Below the pieces are notes generated by a model that was given only the letters and a program-made list of their open reading frames with translations, did not search any database and was not told where the DNA came from. DNA of 64,000 bases, taken from contig NC_053197.1 in the NCBI RefSeq assembly GCF_905163445.1, positions 2,294,001 to 2,358,000 of the forward strand, read 5' to 3'. Made by a program: the position numbers and the translations under genes. The DNA comes from Pararge aegeria (Eukaryota > Arthropoda > Insecta > Lepidoptera > Nymphalidae). Positions 50,010 through 58,980 of this stretch are shown in pieces; position 1 is the stretch's first letter, and the number at the start of each line of letters is the position of its first letter.

Positions 50010-50130
50010 ACTGTTCCGAGATATGTCACGTAGAAACCAATTAGGGTCAATATAACTGCCACAGGCTACAGGTTAGCCAGCTACCATCTTCGATTACATG
50101 TTTATTTACCATCAAGTAAGATTTAATAAT
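50010..50130 (+). mobile_element. SINE-A 3' half, diverged
   Basis: CACTGTTCCGAGATATGTCA, GTAGAAACCAATTAGGG, AGGTTAGCCAGCTACCATCT, CATCAAGTAAGAT. Confidence 0.7.
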
Positions 50131-50399
50131 GTGTTAAAGATTACGTGTCTCACGACAGGCTTGCGACAGGCCTAAATCTTGTGATCTTTGCTTCCAAACG
50201 ACACTTTTATATTTTTATTGTATGCAAAGTTGACGTTTGACAGCGAAGTAATTTACGCGTGTCGCAAGCATGTTGTGTGATACGTAATCACCCTGCGGGT
50301 TGGTTTAGTTTATTGCATCAACTTTTGAGTATTATCAAAAATATAAGTCTAGTATGACCGTCAACTTACCTATTATAATTTTAAAGTAAAAGGACACTG

Positions 50400-50702
50400 T
50401 TGAACCTAAATAGAATCACCGAAGTTCAGTCACCCATAAAGTTATCGCTGTCAACGTTGCCACAAACGCAATCGATCTATTTATTTACGCCATCACGTCA
50501 CCACCGTGCCACACTATCCTCTTTGTTTTCTCTCAGTCGAAACGACATTATTTACACGGTTCCCGGTTGCGAATATACAAAACCCGTTTGTTATGCGACT
50601 GCGGCAATTCAAAGGGACAAATTGTCAGCTATACGCAACGTAATTAACGATGAGATTAAAATGTATGTTATTGCTCAGCTTCGTTCCGAATTGGTTGTTT
50701 GA
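50400..50702 (+). CDS. unclassified 100-codon ORF
   Basis: The ORF opens with a non-ATG triplet (TTG at 50400) and closes with TGA at 50700-50702. Content is less skewed than the AT-rich neighbours, with Ser/Thr/Leu-rich N-terminal half (SLSTLPQTQSIYLFTPSRHH) and an amphipathic charged C-terminal half (RDKLSAIRNVINDEIKMYV). I see no signal peptide, membrane segment, zinc finger or retroelement motif, and no copy elsewhere in the window. It could be a host exon, a piece of an unrecognised transposon, or chance. No splice sites were convincing. Confidence 0.2.
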   Translation: MNLNRITEVQSPIKLSLSTLPQTQSIYLFTPSRHHRATLSSLFSLSRNDIIYTVPGCEYTKPVCYATAAIQRDKLSAIRNVINDEIKMYVIAQLRSELVV

Positions 50703-50775
50703 GTTGTGAATTAGGTTTCTTTGCTTATGGAATTATCTTTTTTCTCGTATATTTTTTTAATATGGCGGAAGTATT

Positions 50776-50890
50776 TTTTATTTAGCTACAAGTTAGCCCT
50801 TGACTGAAATCTCACCTGGTTTTAAGTAAAGATGCATTCGAAGATAGCAGCGGGCTACCCTGTTAGGATAGGTATACCAGTTATATTAAA
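50776..50890 (-). mobile_element. SINE-A, 3' half, interrupted by another SINE-A
   Basis: The plus strand AGCTACAAGTTAGCCCTTGA, CGAAGATAGCAGCGGGCTAC, CTGTTAGGATAGGTATACCA. The missing 5' half continues at 51205 in the same orientation. Confidence 0.85.
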
Positions 50891-50900
50891 CAGTTATATT

Positions 50901-51198
50901 ATGAAGACCTCCATGGCGCAACGGTGAACGTATGAATTTAAGCAGGAGGTGCCCCGGTTCGGTTCCTGGCAGAGGCAATTTGGGAATTTATAATTTCTGA
51001 ATTTTCTCTGGTATGGCCTGTGGGAGGCTTTGGCCGTGGCTAGATACCACCCGACCGACAAAGACGTGCCGCTTATCGATTTAGTGTTCCGATGAAATGT
51101 CGCGCAACCGATTAGGGGTGTGATTACCATACTGACTGCATCATCACTTACCACCAGTGAGATTGCAGTCAACGGCTAACTTGTAGTGGAATAAAAAT
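50901..51198 (+). mobile_element. SINE-A copy, full length, inserted in SINE-A
   Basis: Best promoter-bearing SINE-A. The A box TGGCGCAACGG (50914-50924) fits TRGYNNARNGG. The B box GGTTCGGTTCC (50956-50966) has one change from the usual GGTTCGATTCC. The tail GTAGTGGAATAAAAA is intact. Deletion around GTATGACTACCATACTCCCT..CTTAGACTG. Confidence 0.94.
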
Positions 51199-51204
51199 TA
51201 TACA

Positions 51205-51452
51205 AAACCCATACCCTAATAGGTTTCTACGCGGAATGGTACCGGAACTTTTGGTGGCACGGCACGTCTCTGATAGAAGATTCACGTCTTGATGTCTCTG
51301 GTGAAGACTGGTAAAAAGTGGACCAAATCCGACCAGACCAGGCCAGCAAAAATTCAGAAATTTCAAACTCCCAAATTACCCGTGGCGGGGATCAAACCTC
51401 GAACCTCTCACTATCATCATCACAAGTCTCACCACAGCACCAAGGGAGTAAG
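51205..51452 (-). mobile_element. SINE-A, 5' half with head
   Basis: The plus strand ACCCATACCCTAATAGGTTT, CACGGCACGTCTCTGATAG, GACCAGACCAGGCCAGCAAA, GGCGGGGATCAAACC (B-box complement), and CACCACAGCACCAAGGGAG (A-box region complement). Confidence 0.85.
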
Positions 51453-51673
51453 CCGGTTGTAAGGCGATTAGGTGTTACCTGGTTTAAAAACTAGCAATAA
51501 ATATTAGATGATACAGTTGATAAATTATCTTACATACTACCAATACAACTTTCACATACTATCCATACAACTTTCACTGGACATTTTTTAACACAAGCAA
51601 GCATTTCCGTTAATTCGTTGCTCCGATGCTGCATGAAATCGAGTAAATACGAAATGACATTTTTATTGTTGAA

Positions 51674-51870
51674 TGTTGATTCTGACTCTAAAGCTGTGGC
51701 TTGGATCCCCACAACTAGAAAATGTTTGTGTATTGAACATTTATGTTTCCAGTGTGTGGGTGTTTACCTATATGTATACTCTAACTATATATCGTTCATC
51801 AGCTATCTTAGTACTCATAACAAAAGCTACGCTTACTTTCGGACAATATTTATTTATTATTTATTGGATT
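51674..51870 (+). mobile_element. SINE-B copy, head missing
   Basis: CTCTAAAGCTGTGGCTTGGA, CAACTAGAAAATGTTTGTGT, GTGTGGGTGTTTACCTATA, AGCTACGCTTACTTTCGG, and a TATTTATTTATTATTTATT tail. The GGGGCTAGATGGCGATGTGT block is deleted. Confidence 0.85.
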
Positions 51871-51891
51871 AACCTATTTTTTTTGTTACAG

Positions 51892-51929
51892 GTCGCGTTC
51901 TTTGAGAACAACGAGCCTAAATAAAAAAG
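51892..51929 (+). other. candidate 38-nt microexon
   Basis: ACCTATTTTTTTTGTTACAG, an excellent 3' splice site, precedes 38 nt ending AAAAAAG, and GTAAGC (51930-51935), a strong 5' splice site, follows. Frame 2 is open (SRSLRTTSLNKK). Frame 1 ends in a stop (VAFFENNEPK*), so it could only be a last coding frame or poison frame. If real, this 64-kb repeat-filled window would be intronic sequence of a plus-strand gene. Chance co-occurrence of splice-like sites in AT-rich DNA is the alternative. Confidence 0.3.
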
Positions 51930-52221
51930 GTAAGCTTCCACATTTTCAAAACTTTAATATTTATAGTTTAACAATACACAAATAATTATGAAATATAAGA
52001 TTTGATAGCGGTGGACTATTGTGGGCTATTGAAGATTATGCTGAAACTGAAAATCATCTATATTAAGATGCGAAGCTTGATACGGTATGACGAATCATAT
52101 AACAGCGGCAAAAGATACATAATATCTGGACCCAGTTAAAGTGCTTCTTGAGGTGAAAAATAAACTGCTGTATACTAAATATAATGGACGATTTAAACTT
52201 TAGTAACTAAAAAAAAAAGTA
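51930..52221. other. no gene recognised
   Basis: Unclassified spacer after the candidate microexon. Nothing else seen. Confidence 0.4.
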
Positions 52222-52340
52222 TACATTAAGGTATCACTTGCAATAACGGTGAAGGAAAACATCGTGAGGGAACCCTGCATGCCTAAAAGTTCGTAATAAT
52301 ATTCTCAAAGGCGTGTGAAATGCACCAATCCTCGCTTGCT
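52222..52340 (+). mobile_element. SINE-C middle fragment
   Basis: AAGGTATCACTTGCAATAAC, GGTGAAGGAAAACATCGTG, CCTGCATGCCTAAAAGTTC and AATGCACCAATCC. Both ends are gone. Confidence 0.8.
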
Positions 52341-52838
52341 TTGCTCGACAGCTTTTTTTTTCGTTTTGTGTGTAGCTGATTAACCCAATCGATTTTAACA
52401 GCGTAACGCGTAATTTATTGATATTTTTCGCGTATCAGATTTTTGCTACAACAAAATGCCGCACTAATGCAGGTAAACGCTCACCAATGTTTAGAATGAC
52501 ACAGATGTATAACGAACACTTTGGCGACGTTGACATTCATGCAACTATAAGTGTAAGTAATTTCAAGAAGTTGGTAATAAGCAATATAAAAAATTAAATA
52601 ATAAGTAATAATAAGTAGTAGTGATTAATTATAAGTGATTAATTATTTATAATTTTTGTAATAACTTTAATCTCTTTTTAAATTTTTGTGTAGCCCTATT
52701 TTTTTAATATAAGTTTAGTAATTCGTGGACAATGATGTCTTGTGGTAATGCTATTTTATTTTTAGATGTCTTTTTTGTTATTTTTATGCATGACTGTCTG
52801 TTGTCCCTAATAAATAAATAACATAAAAATAAAATAAA
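52341..52838 (+). repeat. possible retroelement 3' region with short ORF
   Basis: A frame from about 52372 to 52602 is open for 76 codons. It includes IFATTKCRTNAGKRSPMFRM and TQMYNEHFGDVDIHATIS, followed by a TAA. Downstream is T-rich, then CTGTCTGTTGTCCCTAATAA and (ATAA)n, like a LINE 3' UTR and tail. Splice-like sites (TATCAG before ATTTTTGC, AGTGTAAGT after ATAAGT) also exist, so a host exon is not excluded. No domain recognised. Confidence 0.3.
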
Positions 52839-52958
52839 CGACGGCTTTCTGGCGAGTCGGGGACCTCGTCTTCACCGGTGAAGACGCTGTGCAAAGGGTG
52901 ATTGTGTGTTCTGATAGGGAGCATTGTCGGTAATAATCTGATCGTCAGGGTCGTGAAC
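52839..52958 (+). repeat. family M, uninterrupted copy
   Basis: GGCGAGTCGGGGACCTCGTC, TTCACCGGTGAAGACGCTGT, GGGTGATTGTGTGTTCTG, GGGAGCATTGTCGGTAATAA, TCTGATCGTCAGGGT. It shows the empty site for the LINE-E insertion at 37 kb. Its complement carries an open frame: TIRLLPTMLPIRTHNHPLHS then VFTGEDEVPDS. Confidence 0.65.
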
Positions 52959-52964
52959 TTGGAC

Positions 52965-53062
52965 AGCGTGGTGGACTACGGCCTAAACTCGTCTAATTCT
53001 GAGAGGAGACCCATGAGCTTTAGTGGCACAGTAATAGATTGGTTGACAATGATAATGATTTA
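52965..53062 (+). mobile_element. SINE-C 3' scrap
   Basis: ACAGCGTGGTGGACTACGGC, TAATTCTGAGAGGAGACCC, TAGTGGCACAGTAATAGATT and GGTTGACAATGATAATGA. It starts at the M boundary. Confidence 0.75.
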
Positions 53063-53504
53063 TATGAAAACCGTGCATCAGTAACTGGTATCATTATATA
53101 AGATGAGGCCATTCTATTTTTATATAAATTTCGTTTCGTTCAAAAGAGTATTCGTTCATTCGAATGCACAATGGATAACATAAGCTGAACTTTACTTCAA
53201 AACTGTTTCTTTAAGTACCGCTAACTAAAAAGTAAAAACTACTGGAGAGCTCGTAACAGAACTGCAAACGAGTAAAACAATGGCGCCGTATAAAAAATAC
53301 TACACTAAAAAACAGTACCGATACGGATTCGATGAAAAATCCAATATTTCCCACACTGCTATACTACCACTACATTTTTTTATCCGCATTCAAAGTATTT
53401 TGTCATGATATTTTGAATGAGGGATTTTTTAATAATTATTTGAGCTATTCAACCCATATAGATCGCACAAAGGTTTTAGAATTTCATTTTTATTTTTCTA
53501 TAAT
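53063..53504. other. no gene recognised
   Basis: Unclassified. The first 57 codons or so of the ORF that begins at 53332 lie here, are Phe/Tyr-rich, and do not belong to the LINE protein that follows. Confidence 0.5.
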
Positions 53505-54196
53505 TGTTTATTTCGCATACTTTCACAGTATTATGTCCTATGGGATCTTGCTGTGGGGAAAAGCTGCAGATATTGAAAGTATATTTATACTACAGAAAAG
53601 AGCCGTACGATCAATATATAAACTTGGATCACGCGAATCGCTTCGTGAAAAATTTAAACAAATAGGTATTCTTACAGTAGCTTCGCAATACATTTATAAT
53701 AATATAGTCTTTGTGAGGCAAAATATTACTCTTTATAAATCAAAAGCTGAAATTAACAATCGACTTACGAGAAACGGTCATAAATTAGTGATATCTGCAT
53801 ATCGTCTGCGAAAGGTGCAGAACTCCTTTGTGGGGTTGAGTATACGCTTTTACAACATGATTCCTAAGGAAATTCTTGACCTACCAATGCATACATTTAA
53901 AAAATGTGTAAAAACGCATCTAGTACAGCGAGGTTACTATACATTTGATGAATTCCTCAATGACAAGGTAGAATGGAAGCAGCCAGCCTCGCTCTCATCT
54001 CCCGCAAGATAGCAAAATGATTGTAAATGTTGATGTTGGAAAAGAGCAATTACTGAGTTTCTTGCCGGCTCTTCTCGGTAGAATCTGCTTTCCGAACCAG
54101 TGGTAGAGTCACACAAACATACATACTTGACTTTTCAAAAGTGCTTATAAAGTAGGCCTACTTGAAATAAATGAATTTGAATTTGAATTTGAATAT
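53505..54196 (+). pseudogene. LINE-E ORF2 C-terminus and 3' end, best copy
   Basis: The ORF extends to a TAG at 54010-54012. LINE homology starts about YFHSIMSYGILLWGKAADIE, typical of the region after the RT domain in Jockey/CR1-like ORF2. It continues ILQKRAVRSIYKLGSRESLR, IGILTVASQYIYNNIVFV, LTRNGHKLVISAYRLRKVQN, GLSIRFYNMIPKEILDLP and RGYYTFDEFLNDKVEWKQ. There is no stop or frameshift in about 165 codons, so this copy is relatively young. The 3' UTR is complete: TGGAAAAGAGCAATTACTGA, TGCTTTCCGAACCAGTGG, TAGGCCTACTTGAAATAAAT and (TTTGAA)3. The RT catalytic domain and endonuclease are absent by 5' truncation, so it cannot move by itself. Confidence 0.9.
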
Positions 54197-54261
54197 AGGT
54201 AACAAAAAAATTAAAAGAACTTGCTTTTGTTGTCGGAATATTTTTTTTTAATAATTGATAG

Positions 54262-54335
54262 AAGCATGTGGGGACGCCCCACTTTGCGGAATTCCATGAT
54301 ATATTATGAAAATGAAGCTTAATTTTATAATAGTC
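54262..54335 (-). mobile_element. family H end fragment
   Basis: ATTGATAGAAGCATGTGGGG, CCACTTTGCGGAATTCCATG, ATATATTATGAAAATGAAGC, TTAATTTT. Complement of the right end of H, with GGCGTTA replaced by GGGGACGCCC. Confidence 0.7.
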
Positions 54336-54748
54336 TATTATAATATTCTCGATTGCGATTATAATAATATCTCATACTCTATTCTAGATGGGACATAACA
54401 ATGTGACAAGAAAAGTTATTGTAAAAGATTGATCTAAAAGTCGGCACGAGAGATTGCCTGAGCACCTTTGTTACTCCGACGTAGATGAAAAGAAATGCTT
54501 TCATTCTATCCCGGGCAAAGGGATACCTACTGGGGAGAATACAACATCAGAATAAATTGCGCTCTGTGACAACCTACTACTACAACAAACTTTAGAGACA
54601 TACTTGTATTATTATAGTACCAGTTATTAACCGCGCTGGTTGTTGTAATATCCCTTGAATTGTAAATTCATCCTATTCTCTTAGTAGTAGCAAATTTTTT
54701 TTACTAATAAATCCGTCAATTATTACTAATAAAAAAACGGAAATACTA
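54336..54748. other. no gene recognised
   Basis: Unclassified AT-rich spacer. Nothing seen. Confidence 0.5.
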
Positions 54749-55017
54749 ATCATCATATCAACCCATTGGCCCACTACAGGGCACGGGTTTCCTCCTACAG
54801 TGAGAAGGGGTTAGCTGTTGTCCACCACGCTGGCCCAGTGCGGATTCGTGGACTCTACATACCCTCGAGAACATTATGTAGAACTCTCAGGCATGCGGGT
54901 TTCCACACGATGTTTTCCTTCACCGCCGAAGAAAGTGATATCCTTAATAACTTAAAAAGCACGGGATCCGAACTCGGCCTCCCGAAAATGAAGTCGAGCT
55001 CTTGCCCACTGCAATAA
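54749..55017 (-). mobile_element. SINE-C copy, near full length
   Basis: Complement: ATCATCATATCAACCCATTG, GCACGGGTTTCCTCCTACAG, CCACGCTGGCCCAGTGCGGA, TTTTCCTTCACCGCCGAAG, then GGGATCCGAACTCGGCC (B-box complement) and GAGCTCTTGCCCACTGCAAT (head). The 83-codon plus ORF here is incidental. Confidence 0.92.
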
Positions 55018-55043
55018 ACAAAAAATATTGGTGTAATATTTAA

Positions 55044-55288
55044 AGTTTTTCACTACAAGTCATGATGCAATCTACTTATATGGTGGTAGCGAACTAACCT
55101 GGTGAGGATTATGGCAGTTATATTAAGCCCATACTCCTAATCTAGGTGGTAAATAGCCACGGTCGACGCCCCTACCAGATCAGCCCAGTGAAAATTCAGA
55201 AATTAAAAATTACCAGATCGCTGCCGGGATTCGAACCCGTGACCACGGATTGAAACCACCGCGCGCACCGCTGCGCCAGGGAAAGTAA
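55044..55288 (-). mobile_element. SINE-A copy with tRNA-like head
   Basis: The plus strand CACTACAAGTCATGATGCAA, GGTAGCGAACTAACCTGGTG, then a deletion of the AAGCGGCACGTC block. Then GTGAAAATTCAGAAATT, B-box complement CCGGGATTCGAACCCG and A-box complement CCGCTGCGCCAGG. The promoter boxes are unusually clean. Confidence 0.9.
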
Positions 55289-55290
55289 AA

Positions 55291-55443
55291 TTTAGAATTC
55301 TTTTTTTTTCAAGTAGGCCTAATATAAGTACTTTTGAAACGCCAAGTCTGTCTGTTTGTAGTGACTCTACCACCGGTTCGGAAGGCAGATTCTACCGAGA
55401 AGAAGCCGGCAAGTAATTCAGTTGCCCTTTTCCAACATCAACT
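55291..55443 (-). mobile_element. LINE-E 3' end
   Basis: TTTTCAAGTAGGCCTAATAT, AACGCCAAGTCTGTCTGTTT, CCACCGGTTCGGAAGGCAG, AGAAGCCGGCAAGTAATTC, TTTTCCAACATCA. The (TTCAAA) tail complement is reduced to TTTAGAATTC. The following LINE-G starts right at its end. Confidence 0.9.
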
Positions 55444-55444
55444 A

Positions 55445-56663
55445 TTTACATTTGTCTATTGTCTACAACCATTTACATATGTCCCCATGTAACCAAATCT
55501 CAAAGATTGACTGGGTTTCCCTTCCGCCTATTGAATTCGATGGTGTAACAATTCCTTATAGTGTTAATGTTAAAAATCTAGGTATATATCTAGATCAAAC
55601 CTTAAGTTGGACACATCATCTGAAAGAGGTCAGTAGAAAAACCTTTGCAGCTTTGGGTTCTTTGCGTCGCCTTCGTTCTTTTCTTCCGATTCCTACCAAA
55701 ATTATGCTCGCACAAACTCTCCTCCTTCCCATTATTGATTACGCTGACGCAAGCTTTGTTGACTTAACTGAAGACCAGTTAAATAAGCTTGAGAGACTTC
55801 AAAATACTAGCATCCGGTTCATATTTGGATTGCGCAAATATGACCATATTTCCCAATTTCGGTCTCGTCTCAAGTGGTTACCAATCCGACTTCGCCGGAA
55901 TTTGCATATTCTTTCTATTCTGTACTGTATCTTGTTCCATCCTTCTACTCCTGTTTATCTCAAAGAGAAATTTGTATTCACAGGGCCTCCTGAGGATGCT
56001 CGCTCTACGAGGAGGTTTATCCTGAAGGTGCCTGGTCATAAGTCCTCTTTTAGCCACAAATACTTTACGGTTCAGGCCGTTACACTTTGGAACGCCCTGC
56101 CGTTAGAGATTCGTGAGGCGCAAACGATCGGCATTTTTAAGAAACAAGTGAAGGATCACTACTTGTCTGTATCAGCCGGGCATTGATGGGAATGATCACT
56201 GTATTCTTTTTTGTTTATTTCGTTTTCTACATATTTTTGAGGGTTCTTTTATTTTATTAATTTTTTTAATTTTTTTTTTTTAATTAAGTATTTATAGTAG
56301 CGTATTTGTATGTTTATATGTTTGTATATATGTATGGAATATATTTTATATTTTTGTACATATCTTTAATATGTTATGTTTAGTATATACTATGTTTTAT
56401 GTTTTTTTTTTTTTTTTTATTATTTATTTTTTTATGTTAATTTAGTTTTAAGTCCTAATATTTAATTTTGTTTGTTGTACCACCTACTTATTTCTTATAA
56501 CATTTTCTTGTATGCCTTTGGTTGCCTGGAAGAGATCGCTATTTAGCGATAAGGCCGCCAAATTGTACGTTCTACCTTATTGTGCTGTTGTATTTGTATC
56601 TCTGTAAATTTTCTCTGTGGTGTACAATAAAAGTGTATTCATTCATTCATTCATTCATGTATA
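55445..56663 (+). pseudogene. LINE-G ORF2 C-terminus with complete 3' UTR
   Basis: The open frame, counted from a start at 55422, ends with a TGA at 56184-56186. The LINE part, from about residue 20, reads IDWVSLPPIEFDGVTIPYSV, NVKNLGIYLDQTLSWTHHLK (the post-RT NLGIxLDxxLSW motif), LRSFLPIPTKIMLAQTLLLP, DYADASFVDLT, NKLERLQNTSIRFIFGLRKY, WLPIRLRRN, LYCILFHPSTPVYL, and near the end YFTVQAVTLWNALPLEIREA. Jockey/CR1-like. No interruption in about 230 codons. The 3' UTR is T-rich. It carries GAGATCGCTATTTAGCGATA (stem at 56535-56550), AGGCCGCC, GGTGTACAATAAAAGTG and (ATTC)n (56637-56659). The RT catalytic core is missing, as it is 5'-truncated. Confidence 0.92.
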
Positions 56664-56766
56664 TGAACTCCTTCAGGCTATTTTCATATTGAATTAAGGT
56701 TTTATTGGCATTTAGAATCCCGTTATATACCGTGATACGGTTATGCCAACAATAGTGAGAAGACAG

Positions 56767-58690
56767 TTTTTTTTTTTTTTTTTTTTTTAATAATAATAAA
56801 AACATTTATATATATATATTTGCCTCTTATTATTGATAACCTGTGGACCCCACACTAGGTGACCTGTATCGTGGGGCCCAGTTAATAGATTGCCAAAATT
56901 TATTGCTCGGCCAAAAAAGAGAAATTGATGAAGGTGACAGTTTTAAATAAAGGCATTAATGAGGTAAGAAACGAATAAAATAAACAAATTAGCCTGTGTA
57001 TATAATATAGTAGGTAATAATAAGTTATATATTATTTCTACATATATAAAATGGTAAGATAAATAAATATATAAAATTTTACTGTACGAATTATAATATC
57101 TTTTCAGTGTCATCGTATCCAAGTGTGTTGAGCCAAAATGTTAACTTTTCCCTAGCCTAGCATTTCTCTTTACAGTTAGGTCCTTAATATCTATATATTT
57201 AAGAATACTATTGTAGACATGTGCATCAATATACGGGAAAAAGCGTCTGGCAAATGCTGTTTTAAGTCGTGGTAAGTTTGCTTTGTATACTCTTTTTTTC
57301 GAAACTTCGCTATGATTTGGGGCATTAACCATTTCCTTGTGTTTCAAGAGGGTTGTTTTTAAAATAAAAAGTTGACGAACATTTAAAACCTTGGCTTCTT
57401 TATAAAGAGCGGCAGTGGGAAACGCGTATGGTTTTTTCAGCATAACCTTTAGCACAGATCTCTGTGCTCTCTCAAGTTCAATCATGAATGTTTTTGTTGC
57501 ACCTCCCCACGATGGTATACAGTAGGTAAGCAGTGATTGACACAATGACTTGTAAACTAATATTAGTATTTTATGATTGGATATATTTCGCAGTTTCTTC
57601 ATTATGCCAATAATTTTACGTGTTCTGGTTGCAAGAGCCTGGATGTGAGCTTGAAAGGAAAGATTGTGATCAATATAAATTCCGAGATCTGTTCGCAATC
57701 GCAAGATTGGTTTAAGCTTTTACAAACAGTGAATTTTTATGCTTGGTATTATTTTCGGGGCAGAGGAAGCTGTTTTATGAAAACAAAGGTAATTAGTTTT
57801 CTTTACATTCAGAGTCAAAAGATTACTTTGCAGCCATCCATTAACTTTCGAGATACCTATCTGCGCAAAATTGTAAGTTTCCTCCCAGGTCGATTCATGG
57901 AATAACAACGAAGTATCGTCTGCATAGCAGATAATAGTGGCATTTTCCAGCAGTAATTCATGGATGTCATTAATATATAGTATAAAAAGGGTAGGCCCTA
58001 GAATGCTTCCTTGAGGGACTCCAAAATTAGTTATTTGTGGCTGACTAGAGCAGTTATTAATTTTTAAGCATTGCTTTCTATCGTTTAGATACGTTGTAAA
58101 CCATTGAAGAGGTATTCCCCTAATTCCAGATTGTTCTAGTTTCTTTATAAGTAACTTAATCGAAACTGTATCAAACGCTCTAGCGAGGTCTAAGAACACT
58201 CCTATACAATGTTTATTATTATCCAGCAGACTAGCTACTGAGGTTGAAAGCAGAAGCGTGGCGTCCTCTGCCGATTTATTTCTTCTGAAACCGAATTGAT
58301 GATCAGAGATGATGTTCCGGGATTCAAGGTACTTAACTAGTCTCTTATTTACAACTTTCTCCAAGAGTTTTGGTATAACTCCAAGCAGTGAAATAGGGCG
58401 ATAGTTTTCTGGTGTGTCTTTCGGCCCCGATTTGTGTATCGGGCATATTAGTGCGGTTTTCCAAATTTCGGGAAAAGTCCCTGTTGATATGCTTAGGTTA
58501 AATATGTTATTTCTCCCTTTGATGGCAAAACGTTTGAGGTATGTTTTGAGATTTGCCGATTGTATGCTAGTCTGTTGAGTCATATTCTCGCCGTTTTTTT
58601 GCCTTTGCGTCTTTGGGGCTACGTAATTCCTGATGCCAACTATAGAGCTGATGAGATAATGAATCAACTGCCCGTCTTCACTACCGGGGA
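56767..58690 (-). pseudogene. LINE ORF2 with reverse transcriptase core, one frameshift
   Basis: Minus-strand Jockey/CR1-like ORF2. The first segment (58667-57720) holds the RT. It shows WKTALICPIHKSGPKDTPEN then YRPISLLGVIPKLLEKVVN; HQFGFRRNKSAEDATLLL; the motif A region GVFLDLARAFDTVSIKLL; YLNDRKQCLKI; GVPQGSILGPTLFILYINDI; and motif C with CYADDTSLL, so both catalytic Asp of YADD and the Asp of motif A are present. It terminates after KIHCL. A one-base-type shift near 57725 then restores the frame in 57704-57141: RLRTDLGIYIDHNLSFQAHI, IMKKLRNISNHKILIL, SLLTYCIPSWGGATKTF and VNVRQLFILKTT-like sequence, to KRNARLGKS and stop. The endonuclease and most upstream coding are missing. T22 at 56767-56788 on the plus strand marks the poly(A) tail. 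Confidence 0.92.
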
Positions 58691-58734
58691 AAAAGGCAAC
58701 GCCTAAACGTTTTAGTAGTATTAAAGCTTTTTGT

Positions 58735-58980
58735 AGCAGAGCTCGTCCGGGGAAGTGCGATCGCCATGCTCACGCCGCTGTGCAGCATTGTTGCAATGCT
58801 GTGTTCCGGTCTGAAGGGCGTGGTTGCCGGTGTTATTTAAGGCACATGAGGCCACCGAGGCCACCAATTTGAGGCTTATGTGTGCAAGACACATAAGCTT
58901 CAAATTGGTGGACACAGGGCGGTATATTGCAGGACGTGCTCCTTGCATGTCCTGTTAAGTGTTGCTAAAAGTGAACGCGC
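58735..58980 (+). repeat. family I repeat with inverted duplication
   Basis: TCCGGGGAAGTGCGATCGCC, CGGTCTGAAGGGCGTGGTTG, CCGGTGTTATTTAAGGCACA, TGGACACAGGGCGGTATATT, GTCCTGTTAAGTGTTGC. Orientation matches 5168-5300. Between GGCACATGAG and GTGGACACAGG this copy contains a 51-bp foldback absent from the other copy. Confidence 0.65.
58861..58911. repeat. 23-bp-arm hairpin, 5-nt loop
   Basis: The left arm 58861-58883 (starts CCACCAATTTGAGG, ends TATGTGT) and right arm 58889-58911 (starts ACACATA, ends AAATTGGTGG) pair at 22 of 23 positions around GCAAG. The single mismatch is G/C in the middle (GAGGCTT against AAGCTTC). Confidence 0.95.

Noticed and set aside
54766..55017. 83-codon plus ORF
   Set aside because: Antisense to SINE-C; made of the SINE's own sequence.
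55044..55288. Possible tRNA gene (clean B box and A box)
   Set aside because: The tRNA-like part is fused to the SINE-A body and lacks a paired acceptor stem and anticodon arm; it is a SINE head.
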